Source: Oxalobacteraceae bacterium OTU3CAMAD1 (GTDB lineage Bacteria; Pseudomonadota; Gammaproteobacteria; Burkholderiales; Burkholderiaceae_D). Taken from it: DNA of 64,000 bases. The stretch lies in NCBI GenBank assembly GCA_024123915.1, contig CP099650.1, positions 4,712,001-4,776,000 on the forward strand, read 5' to 3'. Positions 16,943-26,770 of the stretch are shown piece after piece (positions within the stretch are counted from its first letter, which is position 1; every line of letters begins with the position of its first letter). A program made the position numbers and the translations under genes. A model generated the notes under the pieces. The model ran no database searches, was not told the DNA's origin, and saw only the letters and a program-made list of their open reading frames with translations.

Positions 16943-18481
16943 ATGACTACGGATCTTCAAGAACAAGCAGGATCGGCCACGCCGCCCGACGAAAACAAGA
17001 TCATCGCCGAGCGCCGCGCCAAGCTGGCCGCGCTGCGCGAACAGGGTATCGCCTTCCCGAACGACTTCAAACCCGAGCACAAGGCGGCCGACCTGCACGC
17101 CCAATACGGCGAGAAGTCGCGCGAAGAGCTGGAAGCCAATCCGGTCTCCGTCGTCCTGGCAGGCCGCATGATGCTCAAGCGCGAAGCCGGCAAGAAGGCC
17201 GCTTTCGCCACCTTGCAGGATTCGTCCGGCGCCAAGGCCGATGGCCGCATCCAGATCTACGCGACACTGGACCTGACCGGCGAAGCCGCGATGGCCGCGC
17301 TGCACCACTACGACCTGGGCGACATCCTGGGCGTGGTCGGCACGCTGTTCAAGACCAAGACCGATGAACTGACCATCAAGGTCAGCGAACTGCGTCTGAT
17401 CACCAAGTCGCTGCGTCCGCTGCCGGACAAATTCCACGGCCTGGCCGACCAGGAAACCAAGTACCGCCAGCGCTACGTCGATCTGATCATGAACGAGGAA
17501 ACGCGCCGCACCTTCAAGGCGCGCACCGCCGCGATTTCGTCGATGCGCCGCTTTATGGAAAAGAACGAATTCATGGAGGTGGAAACGCCGATGTTGCACG
17601 CCATTCCGGGCGGCGCGGCGGCCAAGCCATTCATCACCCACCACAACGCGCTGGACATGCAGATGTTCCTGCGTATCGCGCCGGAGCTGTACCTGAAGCG
17701 CCTGGTGGTGGGCGGCTTCGACCGCGTGTTCGAGATCAACCGCAACTTCCGTAACGAAGGCGTGTCGATCCGTCACAATCCTGAATTCACGATGATGGAG
17801 TTCTACGCGGCCTACACCGACTACAAGTGGATCATGAACTTCACCGAGGAGATCATTCGCCAGGCCGCCATCGACGCCCACGGCACCGCCACCCTGACCT
17901 ACGGCGGCAAGGAACTGGACTTGGCCAAGGCCTTCCACCGCCTGACCATCGTCGAAGCGATCAACAAGTACGCGCCGGGCTACACGCCGGAGCAGCTGAA
18001 GGACGCTGAGTTCATCAAGAAGGAACTGTTGAAATTCGGCGTCAAGCCGTTCGCCACCGCCGGCCTGGGCGCGCTGCAACTGGCGCTGTTCGAAGAAACC
18101 GCCGAAGCGCAGCTGTGGGAACCGACCTTCATCATCGACTACCCGGCCGAAGTATCGCCGCTGGCGCGCGCCTCCGACACGGAAGCGGGCATCACCGAGC
18201 GCTTCGAGTTGTTCATGGTTGGCCGCGAGATCGCCAACGGCTTCTCGGAGTTGAACGACGCCGAAGACCAGTCGGCCCGCTTCCTGGCCCAGGTGGCCGC
18301 CAAGGACGCCGGCGATGAAGAGGCGATGTTCTATGACGCCGACTACATCCGCGCGCTGGAATACGGCATGCCGCCGGCCGGCGGTTGCGGCATCGGCATC
18401 GATCGCTTGATGATGATCATCACCGACTCGCCGAACATCCGCGACGTGCTGCTGTTCCCGCACCTGCGCCGCGAAGAGTAA
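16943..18481 (+). CDS. lysS: lysyl-tRNA synthetase, class II
   Basis: 512 aa. An N-terminal OB-fold anticodon-binding domain (about residues 70-180, with [10 protein letters not shown]) is followed by the class II core: motif 1 around [16 protein letters not shown], motif 2 [26 protein letters not shown] and motif 3 [15 protein letters not shown]. It charges tRNA-Lys in the cytoplasm. It follows the HAD gene by 26 bp and is closed by a strong intrinsic terminator at 18491-18517. Confidence 0.97.
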   Translation: MTTDLQEQAGSATPPDENKIIAERRAKLAALREQGIAFPNDFKPEHKAADLHAQYGEKSREELEANPVSVVLAGRMMLKREAGKKAAFATLQDSSGAKADGRIQIYATLDLTGEAAMAALHHYDLGDILGVVGTLFKTKTDELTIKVSELRLITKSLRPLPDKFHGLADQETKYRQRYVDLIMNEETRRTFKARTAAISSMRRFMEKNEFMEVETPMLHAIPGGAAAKPFITHHNALDMQMFLRIAPELYLKRLVVGGFDRVFEINRNFRNEGVSIRHNPEFTMMEFYAAYTDYKWIMNFTEEIIRQAAIDAHGTATLTYGGKELDLAKAFHRLTIVEAINKYAPGYTPEQLKDAEFIKKELLKFGVKPFATAGLGALQLALFEETAEAQLWEPTFIIDYPAEVSPLARASDTEAGITERFELFMVGREIANGFSELNDAEDQSARFLAQVAAKDAGDEEAMFYDADYIRALEYGMPPAGGCGIGIDRLMMIITDSPNIRDVLLFPHLRREE

Positions 18482-18490
18482 TCGCTCCGC

Positions 18491-18517
18491 AAAAACCGCC
18501 TCCGGGCGGTTTTTTTT
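18491..18517 (+). terminator. rho-independent terminator of lysS
   Basis: AACCGCC-TCCG-GGCGGTT hairpin followed by a run of eight T. Confidence 0.95.
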
Positions 18518-18534
18518 CGCCTGCACGCTTGCGA

Positions 18535-18578
18535 AACCCGCACTGCCGGGCGGGGTCGTACCCCACGGGTACGACCCC
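18535..18578 (+). repeat. REP-like palindrome, TAC variant, copy 1
   Basis: The flank AACCCGCACTGCCGGGC is followed by the 12-bp inverted repeat GGGGTCGTACCC / GGGTACGACCCC (18552-18563, 18567-18578). The flank and core recur at 46464-46510 in the opposite orientation. Confidence 0.85.
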
Positions 18579-18720
18579 TAAAAGGTAACACACGCGTATC
18601 GCTAAAAGCCGGCGGGTTTTGCGCCATTACGTGCGGTGGGAGCGTTACTAAATGATAGGCGCGCGGCAGAAATTGCCGGGCAGGCCTAGAATGGGCCAAT
18701 ATCGTCGCAAGGAGCCCATC

Positions 18721-19518
18721 ATGCACCTCACGCTGCAAAACCAGACCGCCGTCGTCACCGGCGCCAATTCCGGACTTGGACGCGGCATCGCGCTGGCATT
18801 CGCCAAGGCCGGCGCCAACGTCGTCGTCAACTATCACAGCCACAAGGACCAGGCCGACGAAGTGGTCGCCCTGATCGCCGCAGACGGCGGACAGGCCATC
18901 GCGGTGCAGGCGGACGTCGGCGAGGAGCCGGACGTGCTGGCCCTGTTCGACGCCGCCGTCAAGCGCTTCGGCGCCGTCGATATCGTCGTGGCCAACTCCG
19001 GCCGCCAGGACGACGCGCCCAGCGCCGACATGACCTTGGCCCAATGGGAAGGCGTCCTGAAAACCAACCTGACCGGCCAGTTCCTGTGCATGCGCGAGGC
19101 GGTGCGCCTGTTCCGAAAACAGGGCCAGCGCGAGGTCTCCCGTGCGCTCGGCAAGATCATCTGCATGAGTTCAGTCCACCAGCGCATACCGTGGGCCGGC
19201 CATGTCAACTACGCGGCATCCAAGGGCGGCGTGCACCTGTTGATGGAGACGATGGCGCAGGAAGTGGCGCCCGAAAAAATCCGCATCAACGCCATCGCGC
19301 CGGGCGCCATCAAGACTCCGATCAACGCCGAGGTGACCGCCGGCGGCGGCAGCCCGGAACTGCTTAAACTGATCCCGTATGGCCGCGTGGGCAAGCCGGA
19401 GGATGTCGCCAACGCGGCGCTGTTCCTGGCCTCCGACCTGGCGGACTACGTGGTCGGCAGCACGCTGTTCGTCGACGGCGGCATGTCGCTGTACCCGGGC
19501 TTCGAGGACAACGGCTGA
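18721..19518 (+). CDS. SDR-family oxidoreductase (glucose 1-dehydrogenase-like)
   Basis: 265 aa from the ATG at 18721, which has AAGGAG seven bases upstream. The in-frame ATG at 18652 would add non-homologous residues. Classical SDR: cofactor motif TGANSGLGRG (residues 13-22), NSG in the central sheet, catalytic Ser in ICMSSVHQ, and the YxxxK motif in VNYAASKGG, near residues 160-165. The C-terminus (VVGSTLFVDGGMSLYPGF) is typical of the glucose 1-dehydrogenase subgroup, which oxidises sugars or polyols with NAD(P). Its stop codon overlaps the ATG of the GH15 gene by one base, so the two are translationally coupled and probably act on related carbohydrates. Confidence 0.93.
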   Translation: MHLTLQNQTAVVTGANSGLGRGIALAFAKAGANVVVNYHSHKDQADEVVALIAADGGQAIAVQADVGEEPDVLALFDAAVKRFGAVDIVVANSGRQDDAPSADMTLAQWEGVLKTNLTGQFLCMREAVRLFRKQGQREVSRALGKIICMSSVHQRIPWAGHVNYAASKGGVHLLMETMAQEVAPEKIRINAIAPGAIKTPINAEVTAGGGSPELLKLIPYGRVGKPEDVANAALFLASDLADYVVGSTLFVDGGMSLYPGFEDNG

Positions 19519-21374
19519 TGGCCGCCGGCGCCAAGGGCAAATCGGCCGCCAAAGTCAAACCAAAAACCAGGGAACGCGCCGAACGTGACATCGCCGACCA
19601 CGGCGTGATCGGCAACCTTGGCACCATCGCGCTGGTGGCCTGTGACGGCGCCATCGACTACATGTGCTGGCCGAACCTCGACAGTCCCAGCATCTTCGCC
19701 GCGCTGCTCGATGCGGAAAAAGGCGGCGTGTTCGAACTGACGCCGGAGATCGACGATCCGCGCATCGTGCAAATGTACCTGCCCGACACCAACGTACTGC
19801 TGACCCGCTGGATGGGCAGCGATGCCAGCGCCGAAATCACAGACCTGATGATCGACACGGCCGACGTCGGCGAGGCCCCTACCCGGCTGGTGCGGCGCGT
19901 GACCGCCACCCGTGGCACGGTCACCATCCGCATGCGCTGCGCGCCGCGCTACGACTACGCGCGCGTGGTGCCGTCGGTCGCGATCAAAAAGGGAAGCGTG
20001 ATCTTTTCGGGCAAAGGCAATCCATCGATTCGCCTGAGCGGCGACGCCGATTTCGTCAAGGGCGACGGCGAGGCCAGCGCCAACGTGGTGCTGCGCGCCG
20101 GCCAGAGCGTGACCTTCATGCTCGACGAGCCGGATGAAGACCTGGCCGACGCCGACCTAATCGGCCAGCTGATCGACGCCACCATCGTCCGCTGGCGCGC
20201 GTGGGCGGCGCAATCGACGTACAAGGGCCGCTGGCGTGACGCCGTCACCCGCTCGGCGCTGGTGCTCAAGCTATTGACCTCGCGCCGCCATGGTTCCATC
20301 GCCGCCGCAGCGACCTTCGCGCTGCCGGAGGCCAAAGGCGGTGTGCGCAACTGGGACTACCGCGCCGCGTGGATACGCGACTCGTCGTTCTCGATCTACG
20401 CGTTGATGCGGCTCGGCTATCACAACGAAGCCAAGGACTTCTACCGCTGGCTGGGCGACCGCGCGCTCCACTCCAGCAAAGGCGGGCAGCTGCAGGTGAT
20501 GTATGCGCTCGACGGCGGAGAGATCGCGCCGGAGAGGTCGCTGGATCACCTGTCCGGCTATGGCGGCGCGGCGCCGGTCCGCATCGGCAACGACGCCGTC
20601 ACCCAACTGCAGCTCGATATCTACGGCGAGTTGATGGACTCGATCTACCTCAGTAACAAGTACGGCGAAGCGATTTCGCACGACCGCTGGCTGGGTGCGT
20701 GCCGAGTGATCGACTATGTGTGCCGACACTGGAACGAGGCCGACGCTGGGATTTGGGAGGTGCGCGGCCCGCCAAGCCATCACCTGCACTCGCGCTTGAT
20801 GTGCTGGGTGGCGATCGACCGGGCGATACGGCTGGCCAGCAAACGCTCGCTGGCGGCGCCGTTCACGCGCTGGATCAAAGTGCGCAACGCGATCCACGAC
20901 GACATCTGGTCCAATTTCTGGAACGAGAAGCTCGGGCATTTCGTCGAGGAGCGCGGCGGGAAGGACTTGGACGCGGCGTTGTTGTTGATGCCTTTGGTGC
21001 GATTCGTCGGCGCCACCGATCCGCGCTGGCTGGCGACACTGGACGCGATCGGCAAGCGGCTTACCGATGACGGCATGGTCTATCGCTACAAGCGCGACGA
21101 CGGCCTGCCGGGCAAGGAAGGCGCGTTCTCGGCGTGTTCGTTCTGGTATGTGGAATGCCTGGCGCGCGCCGGGCGGATGGACGAGGCACGGATGATCTTC
21201 GAAAAGCTGCTCAAGTACGCGAATCACCTGCAGTTGTACGCGGAGGAATTCGACGAGCGCGCCAAGTTGACCGGCAATTTCCCGCAGGGGTTCACGCATC
21301 TCGCCCTGGTCAGCGCCGCGTTCTATATCGATCGCGAAATGGAGGGGCGCGGCCAACGGGATTGGCCGGCGTGA
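19518..21374 (+). CDS. glycoside hydrolase family 15 protein (glucoamylase/trehalase-like)
   Basis: 618 aa. The N-terminal beta-domain (MCWPNLDSPSIFAALLDAEKGG) is typical of bacterial GH15 enzymes related to glucoamylase, glucodextranase and trehalase. The (alpha/alpha)6 barrel carries VRNWDYRAAWIRDSSF near residue 277, the general-acid region IWEVRGPPSHHLHS near 414 and the general-base region LYAEEFDERAKLTGNFPQG near 574. There is no signal peptide, so it should act on cytoplasmic alpha-glucosides such as trehalose or maltodextrin. Coupled to the SDR gene and followed by a palindromic repeat in place of a T-rich terminator. Which sugar is cleaved cannot be read from sequence alone. Confidence 0.92.
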   Translation: MAAGAKGKSAAKVKPKTRERAERDIADHGVIGNLGTIALVACDGAIDYMCWPNLDSPSIFAALLDAEKGGVFELTPEIDDPRIVQMYLPDTNVLLTRWMGSDASAEITDLMIDTADVGEAPTRLVRRVTATRGTVTIRMRCAPRYDYARVVPSVAIKKGSVIFSGKGNPSIRLSGDADFVKGDGEASANVVLRAGQSVTFMLDEPDEDLADADLIGQLIDATIVRWRAWAAQSTYKGRWRDAVTRSALVLKLLTSRRHGSIAAAATFALPEAKGGVRNWDYRAAWIRDSSFSIYALMRLGYHNEAKDFYRWLGDRALHSSKGGQLQVMYALDGGEIAPERSLDHLSGYGGAAPVRIGNDAVTQLQLDIYGELMDSIYLSNKYGEAISHDRWLGACRVIDYVCRHWNEADAGIWEVRGPPSHHLHSRLMCWVAIDRAIRLASKRSLAAPFTRWIKVRNAIHDDIWSNFWNEKLGHFVEERGGKDLDAALLLMPLVRFVGATDPRWLATLDAIGKRLTDDGMVYRYKRDDGLPGKEGAFSACSFWYVECLARAGRMDEARMIFEKLLKYANHLQLYAEEFDERAKLTGNFPQGFTHLALVSAAFYIDREMEGRGQRDWPA

Positions 21375-21393
21375 AGAACCCCGAACCGTAAAA

Positions 21394-21423
21394 GGGGTCG
21401 TACCCCGTACGGGGTACGACCCC
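21394..21423. repeat. REP-like palindrome, TAC variant, copy 2
   Basis: A perfect 13-bp inverted repeat, GGGGTCGTACCCC-GTAC-GGGGTACGACCCC, lying between the convergent GH15 and ppnN genes. Confidence 0.85.
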
Positions 21424-21465
21424 ACCACCAGGCACACGCGACATCACGCGCGCAAGCTGTTGGGT

Positions 21466-22836
21466 TTACTGGATCACGCGATAGCACGGCGTGTAAGCCT
21501 TGCCCGCCAACTTCATCCGGCTTTGCTCGACGAATGACGCCAGCAGCGCGTCCATCGGCCCCATGATCTCCTTGTCGCCGTGGATCTCGAAGTGGCCGAA
21601 CTTTTCGATCGCGCGGATGCCTTCGTCCTTGACGTTACCCGCGACCACACCCGAAAACGCCCGGCGCAGATTCGCTGCCAGCAGATGCACTTCCTGGTTC
21701 TTGTGCAGACTCAGATTGCGCATGTTCTCGTGCGTCGGCGCGAACGGCTTCTGGAACTCGCGGTCGATCTTCAGACCCCAGTTGTAGTAATAGGCGTCGC
21801 TGCGGCTCTTGCGGAACTCGCGCACCTGCTTGATCCCGGCCTGCATCTCGCGCGCCACCAGTTCCGGATCGTCGATGATGATCTTGTAGCGCTGCTGCGC
21901 CTCCGGCCCCAAGGTATCGAGGATGAACTGGTTGATCTGCACGAAGTACTCTCGCGACGTCTCCGGTCCGGTGAACACCAGCGGGAATGGAATCTCCGCG
22001 TTATCGGGATGCAGCAGGATGCCCAGGATGTAGAGTATCTCCTCGGCGGTGCCGGCGCCGCCCGGGAACACGACGATGCCGTGACCCGTGCGCACAAACG
22101 CCTCCAGGCGCTTTTCGATGTCCGGCATGATCACCAGTTCATTGACGATCGGGTTCGGCGATTCGGCGGCGATGATGCCCGGCTCCGTGATGCCCAGGTA
22201 GCGGCCGTGGGACAGGCGCTGTTTTGCATGGCCGATGGTGGCGCCCTTCATGGGGCCTTTCATCGCGCCCGGGCCGCAGCCGGTGCAGATGTCCAGGTCG
22301 CGCAGGCCCATTTGATAGCCCACTTCCTTCGAATAGTTATACTCGGCGCGGTTGATCGAGTGTCCGCCCCAGCACACCACCAGGTTCGGATTGAGCATCG
22401 GCTTGAGGACGCCGGCGTTGCGCAGGATGTGGAAGACCGCGTCGGTGATGTCCTCGGTGCGGTTCATGTCGAACTTCTGCGTATCGGTCACCTCGTTGCT
22501 GACGAAGACGATATCGCGCAGCACCGCGAACAGGTGTTCGTGAATGCCCTTGATCATTTTGCCGTCGACGAAGGCGATCGCCGGCGCGCCCTTGATATCG
22601 AGCTTGATGCCGCGCTCGCGCTGCACGATGCTGATCGAGAAGGACTCGTAACGCTCCAGCAGCTCCTTGCCATCGTCGATGGTGCTGCCGCAATTGAGCA
22701 CGGCCAGTGCGCAGTTGCGGAAGACGTTATATAGGCCGCCCTGGCTAGTGTCGAGCAGCTTGTTCACTTCCGCCTTCGAAAGGATCTCCAGCTGTCCTTC
22801 GGGCGAAATCAAAGTATCGATAACGTCATGTTCCAT
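21466..22836 (-). CDS. ppnN: nucleotide 5'-monophosphate nucleosidase PpnN (LOG family)
   Basis: 456 aa from the ATG at 22836 (E. coli PpnN is 454). An in-frame start at 22908 would add residues not seen in the family. The N-terminal domain (ISPEGQLEILSKAEVNKLL, FRNCALAVLNCGS) and the LOG core with CWGGHSINRAEY, GCGPGAMKGPMKGATIGHA and PGGAGTAEEILY match PpnN/YgdH. The enzyme hydrolyses purine and pyrimidine monophosphates to base plus ribose 5-phosphate and in E. coli is activated by (p)ppGpp. Transcribed alone, convergent with the GH15 gene and divergent from the peptide transporter. Confidence 0.94.
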   Translation of the reverse strand: MEHDVIDTLISPEGQLEILSKAEVNKLLDTSQGGLYNVFRNCALAVLNCGSTIDDGKELLERYESFSISIVQRERGIKLDIKGAPAIAFVDGKMIKGIHEHLFAVLRDIVFVSNEVTDTQKFDMNRTEDITDAVFHILRNAGVLKPMLNPNLVVCWGGHSINRAEYNYSKEVGYQMGLRDLDICTGCGPGAMKGPMKGATIGHAKQRLSHGRYLGITEPGIIAAESPNPIVNELVIMPDIEKRLEAFVRTGHGIVVFPGGAGTAEEILYILGILLHPDNAEIPFPLVFTGPETSREYFVQINQFILDTLGPEAQQRYKIIIDDPELVAREMQAGIKQVREFRKSRSDAYYYNWGLKIDREFQKPFAPTHENMRNLSLHKNQEVHLLAANLRRAFSGVVAGNVKDEGIRAIEKFGHFEIHGDKEIMGPMDALLASFVEQSRMKLAGKAYTPCYRVIQ

Positions 22837-23103
22837 GTTGCGTAAATCCTTATTCAGATTCGATGTCACGTAGTAGGCCTGCAATGCCAATATACGACAA
22901 CTCGGCAATCTGTGGGGGCGGAGATTGTGCGCCGCATATAAACTTCGCCGTTTCGGGATTTATTATCACAAATGTCACGATCTTGCAGCGAGCGCTACAA
23001 AAAGTGCGTCACGCCGCGTTTGTAGATTAAAATGGCGCCCAATTTGGCCCCCCACAAGGGGGCTGGAGACACTTTTCATCGATCATAAATTAGGAGAAGC
23101 CGC

Positions 23104-24603
23104 ATGAGCGGTGCTACCACCACCAACACGGAAGTCGCTATTCCCGAGTTCAAACAGATCATGGGCCACCCCGCCCCGCTCTGGATGTTGTTCATGACCG
23201 AATTCTGGGAGCGTTTCGCTTTCTACGGCATCCGTTGGGCGCTCGTGCTCTACGTCGTCGCACAATTCTATAACGGCGATTCGTCCGGCGAATCGGCCGC
23301 CAATCTGGTCTACGGCTCCTACCTCGCGCTGGTCTACGCCGCCGCGCTGTTCGGCGGCTATGTCGCCGACCGCGTGCTGGGATACCAGCGTTCCATCCTG
23401 GTCGGCGCGGCCTTCATGGCCGCCGGCCTGTTCATGATCGCCTTCCCCGACGAGACGGTGTTCAAGTTCGGCCTGGCCACCATCATCGTCGGCAACGGCA
23501 TGTTCAAGCCGAACATCTCGACCATGGTCGGTAAGCTGTATTCGACCGGCGACACCCGCCGCGACTCGGGCTTCACCATTTTCTACATGGGCATCAACGC
23601 CGGCGCGATGGTCGCCCCGGTATTGACCGAGTGGCTCGCCACGGCGATCTTCGGCACCAACGGCATGCCCGCTTACAAAGTGGTGTTCATTTCGGCCGGC
23701 GCCGGCATGCTGATTAGCCTGGTGTGGTTCTTCATCGGCCGCCGCAACCTGCAGGGCATCGGCGCGCCAGATGCGCAAACCAGCGATCCGAAACGCCTGC
23801 TGTATGTGATCATCGGCTCGCTGTGCGTGATCCCGGTGGTCTACATGCTGCTCGCGGCAGGCGCCAAGAGCCTGCAGGCCGTGCTGACGGTGCTGTTCAT
23901 CCTGCTGGCGGTCATGCTGATGGTCGAAGGCATCAAAAACGGCAAGGTCGCGCGCGACCGCGTCATCGCCATGCTGCTGATCTTCTTCTTCAATATCATG
24001 TTCTGGATGTTCTTCGAACAGGCGGGCAGCTCGTTCACCTTCCTGGCCGAGAAAATCGTCGACCGCGAAATGTTCAACTGGACCTTCCCGGTGGCCTGGT
24101 TCCAGACCGTGAACTCGCTGGCGATTATCGCCTTCGCGCCGCTGATCGCCTTTATCTGGGTCGCCATGCGCAACAAGAACCCGTCGATTCCGCGCAAGTT
24201 CGGTCTGGGCCTGCTGTTCAACGGCGCCGCCTTCGGCCTGCTGATGTACGCGCTGTCGATGCTGGTCGATATCGACAACAAGATCCCGTTCTGGACCCTG
24301 TTCATGGTCTACGTGCTGCAATCGATCGGTGAGCTGTGCCTGTCGCCGATCGGCCTCTCCATGGTGACCAAGCTGGCGCCTACGCGCCTGGTCGGCCTGG
24401 GCATGGGCGGCTGGTTCCTGTCGACCGGTATCGGCAACAACCTGTCGGGCATCTTCGCGTCGGCGGTGTCCGGCGAAAGCGGCATGTCGGTGACGTCGGC
24501 GCTGTCCGGGTACACCTTCGGCTTCTACTCGCTGATGGCCGGCGGCGTGCTGCTGTTCCTGATCGCGCCGCTGATTCAAAAGCTGATGCACGGCGTGAAA
24601 TAA
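23104..24603 (+). CDS. POT/PTR-family proton-coupled peptide transporter
   Basis: 499 aa with about 14 hydrophobic helices. The family signature ExxERFxYYG appears as EFWERFAFYG (residues 33-42), with Phe for the first Tyr. The second PTR2 signature region FYMGINAGAMVAP is present near residue 160. It is an inner-membrane symporter for di- and tripeptides with H+, of the DtpA type. TAGGAGA precedes the ATG. It is monocistronic and ends in a strong terminator at 24643-24677. Confidence 0.94.
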   Translation: MSGATTTNTEVAIPEFKQIMGHPAPLWMLFMTEFWERFAFYGIRWALVLYVVAQFYNGDSSGESAANLVYGSYLALVYAAALFGGYVADRVLGYQRSILVGAAFMAAGLFMIAFPDETVFKFGLATIIVGNGMFKPNISTMVGKLYSTGDTRRDSGFTIFYMGINAGAMVAPVLTEWLATAIFGTNGMPAYKVVFISAGAGMLISLVWFFIGRRNLQGIGAPDAQTSDPKRLLYVIIGSLCVIPVVYMLLAAGAKSLQAVLTVLFILLAVMLMVEGIKNGKVARDRVIAMLLIFFFNIMFWMFFEQAGSSFTFLAEKIVDREMFNWTFPVAWFQTVNSLAIIAFAPLIAFIWVAMRNKNPSIPRKFGLGLLFNGAAFGLLMYALSMLVDIDNKIPFWTLFMVYVLQSIGELCLSPIGLSMVTKLAPTRLVGLGMGGWFLSTGIGNNLSGIFASAVSGESGMSVTSALSGYTFGFYSLMAGGVLLFLIAPLIQKLMHGVK

Positions 24604-24642
24604 GCCGCACGCCCCTTTAACCCGCTCCCGCCACGGAGCGCG

Positions 24643-24677
24643 ATGCCGCCCAGGTAACACCGGGCGGCATTTTTTTT
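24643..24677 (+). terminator. rho-independent terminator of the peptide transporter gene
   Basis: ATGCCGCCC and GGGCGGCAT form a 9-bp stem around a 10-base loop, followed by eight T. Confidence 0.95.
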
Positions 24678-24826
24678 GCTCTTCATCGTTTTTACCACGT
24701 TATTGCGCCGCGTCATGCTTTCCCCGAATAACGGTGCTACATTCCATTACCGAGCGCTTGCTTTGTTTTCGATCATGGCGCCGGCCACAGCTTCTCATTT
24801 CCTAAAAAATAACAAACGGAGACAAA

Positions 24827-25741
24827 ATGAAGAATCACTTCTGGAAATACGTATCAATCGCCCTTATCGCCATCACCGCCCTGCCCGCGCCGTCCTGGGC
24901 GGCCGGCTACACGCAGACCAAGTACCCCATCGTGCTGGTGCACGGCTTTTTGGGCTTCGAAAGCGTCGGCCCCCTTGAGTACTTTTACGGCGTCACCTCC
25001 GCCTTGCGCAGCGGCGGCGCCAATGTGTATGTGACAACCGTCTCGGCCGCCAACAGCACCGAGGTGCGCGGTGAGCAGATGCTCACCCAGGTCAAGCAAA
25101 TCCTGGCGGTGACCGGCGCCGCCAAGGTCAATCTGATCGGCCATAGCCACGGCGGCCCGACGGCGCGCTACGTCGCCTCGGTCAGGCCGGACCTGGTGGC
25201 CTCCGTGACCAGCGTGGGCGGCGTGAACAAGGGCTCGGTGGTGGCCGACGTGCTGATGGGTAATGCTCCCGGCGCCAGCACTGTGGTGCTGGGCGCGGTC
25301 GCGGAGCTGATGAGCCTCGTCTCCAATAACACCGGCAAGCCGCAGGACGCCACAGCGGCCATGATGTCGCTCACCACGGCCGGCTCGCTCGCGTTCAACA
25401 GCCGCCATCCGGAAGGCGTGCCGTTGTCGGCCTGCGGCGAAGGCGCCTACCAGGCGCGCGGCGTCTACTACTTCTCATGGAGCGGCGGCAAACAGATCAC
25501 CAATCTGCTTGATCCGCTCGATGCGCCGCTGGCGCTGACCGCGTTGGCCTTTAACGGCGAGAAGAACGATGGCTTGGTCGGCAGCTGCTCCAGCCATCTT
25601 GGCCGCGTGATCCGCGACGACTACGCGATGAACCACCTCGACGAGATCAACCAGACGGCCGGCCTCGTCAGCCTGTTCGAAACCAGTCCGGTGACGGTGT
25701 TCCGCCAGCAGGCCAACCGCCTGCAGGGCCTGGGCCTCTAG
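24827..25741 (+). CDS. secreted triacylglycerol lipase (Pseudomonas/Burkholderia type)
   Basis: 304 aa. The signal peptide (MKNHFWKYVSIALIAITALPAPSWA) leads into TKYPIVLVHGFLGFES, the oxyanion-hole HG motif. The nucleophile elbow is GHSHGGPTARY (Ser near residue 106). The catalytic Asp lies in NDGLVGSCSSHLGRVI, and a His follows in YAMNHLDEINQ. These are the marks of family I.1/I.2 lipases, which need a dedicated membrane foldase before type II secretion; the foldase gene follows 9 bp downstream. GGAG sits upstream of the ATG. Substrates are long-chain triglycerides or esters. Confidence 0.95.
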   Translation: MKNHFWKYVSIALIAITALPAPSWAAGYTQTKYPIVLVHGFLGFESVGPLEYFYGVTSALRSGGANVYVTTVSAANSTEVRGEQMLTQVKQILAVTGAAKVNLIGHSHGGPTARYVASVRPDLVASVTSVGGVNKGSVVADVLMGNAPGASTVVLGAVAELMSLVSNNTGKPQDATAAMMSLTTAGSLAFNSRHPEGVPLSACGEGAYQARGVYYFSWSGGKQITNLLDPLDAPLALTALAFNGEKNDGLVGSCSSHLGRVIRDDYAMNHLDEINQTAGLVSLFETSPVTVFRQQANRLQGLGL

Positions 25742-25750
25742 GAGCGCGGC

Positions 25751-26689
25751 ATGCACACGAACGTGAAGAGAGCCGGGCTGGCCGCCCTGCTGCTGGCCGG
25801 CTGCGCGCTGTATTTCAGCCGGGGCGCAGAGGCGCCGCCGGTGCAAATCAGCGAAAACGGTTCCGGCCCGGGCCCCGGCCACCTCGCGTTCGTGCCGTCG
25901 ATGGAAGGCACGCGCCCGGACGGCGACGTCAAGACGCTGGCCGGCGACCAGTTGGTGGTCGACGCGGAACTCGGGCATTTGTTCGACTACTATCTGGCGG
26001 GGCTGGGCGAGAAGGACCTGGACGCGATCCGAACAGAGATCGAACGGGAGCTCGATCGACGCCTCAAGCCAGGGCCGGCGCGGCAGGCCAAACAGCTGCT
26101 ATCAAGTTACCTCGCCTACAAACAGGCGCTGGCGGGCATCGAAGCGACGCTGGCGCCGTCGGGCAACGTGGCGCAATCGGCGCGCGCGCGGCTGGCGGCG
26201 ATGCGCGGTTTGCGTTCGACGTATTTCACGCCGGAGCAAAGCGCGGGTCTGTTCGGCGCGACCGATATCGCGGACGACGACGCGGTGGCGCGGCTGGAGG
26301 TGGCTGTCGACAAGACCTTGAGCGCGGAGCAGAAACAGGCCAAAGTGGCGGAGCTGGACCGGCGCGTGCCGGCGGCGTTGCGCGAGGAGCGCGAGGCGCC
26401 GGCCAGAATCATAAGGCTGGAGGAATCGGTGGCGCGGCTGCGGGCCGGCGGCGCGGGCGACAATGAAATCTACAGCGTGCGCGCGGCGGCGTTCTCGCCG
26501 GAGGCAGCCGCCCGTTTGGCCGACGTCGACCGCGACGAGGCGGCGTGGAAAGCCCGCATCGGCGCCTATCAAACTCAGCGCGCGGCGTTGACGGCGCAAC
26601 CCGCACAGCAAAAGGACGCCGCCTTAAAACAACTGCGCGACCAGAGTTTCACCGTTGAGGAGCAACGCCGCCTGGGTGCCTATGAATGA
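25751..26689 (+). CDS. lifO: lipase-specific foldase (Lif, lipase chaperone)
   Basis: 312 aa. A single N-terminal membrane anchor (residues 7-25) is followed by an Ala/Pro/Gly-rich linker. The Lif signature (R)xxFDYxLxxLGE is seen as LGHLFDYYLAGLGE near residue 77, with the usual R replaced by G. The remainder is a long helical domain rich in Arg, Ala and Glu that embraces the lipase. Anchored in the inner membrane facing the periplasm, it folds the lipase encoded just upstream. Pairing with the lipase and the helical architecture make the call firm although Lif sequences diverge widely. Confidence 0.92.
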   Translation: MHTNVKRAGLAALLLAGCALYFSRGAEAPPVQISENGSGPGPGHLAFVPSMEGTRPDGDVKTLAGDQLVVDAELGHLFDYYLAGLGEKDLDAIRTEIERELDRRLKPGPARQAKQLLSSYLAYKQALAGIEATLAPSGNVAQSARARLAAMRGLRSTYFTPEQSAGLFGATDIADDDAVARLEVAVDKTLSAEQKQAKVAELDRRVPAALREEREAPARIIRLEESVARLRAGGAGDNEIYSVRAAAFSPEAAARLADVDRDEAAWKARIGAYQTQRAALTAQPAQQKDAALKQLRDQSFTVEEQRRLGAYE

Positions 26690-26700
26690 CTAAGCGTAGC

Positions 26701-26769
26701 TCTAAATCACGTAGGGCGGATTAGCGAAGCGTAATCGGCCATGTATGCGCCGCCAGCGACGCATACATG
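26701..26769 (+). repeat. GTAGGGCGGATTA-type dispersed repeat, copy 1
   Basis: The 41 bases at 26701-26741 are identical to the minus strand at 48100-48060. An inner inverted repeat CATGTATGCG/CGCATACATG (26740-26749, 26760-26769) can form a hairpin between the convergent lifO and glpD genes. This copy lacks the right outer arm found in copy 2. Confidence 0.85.
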
Positions 26770-26770
26770 A

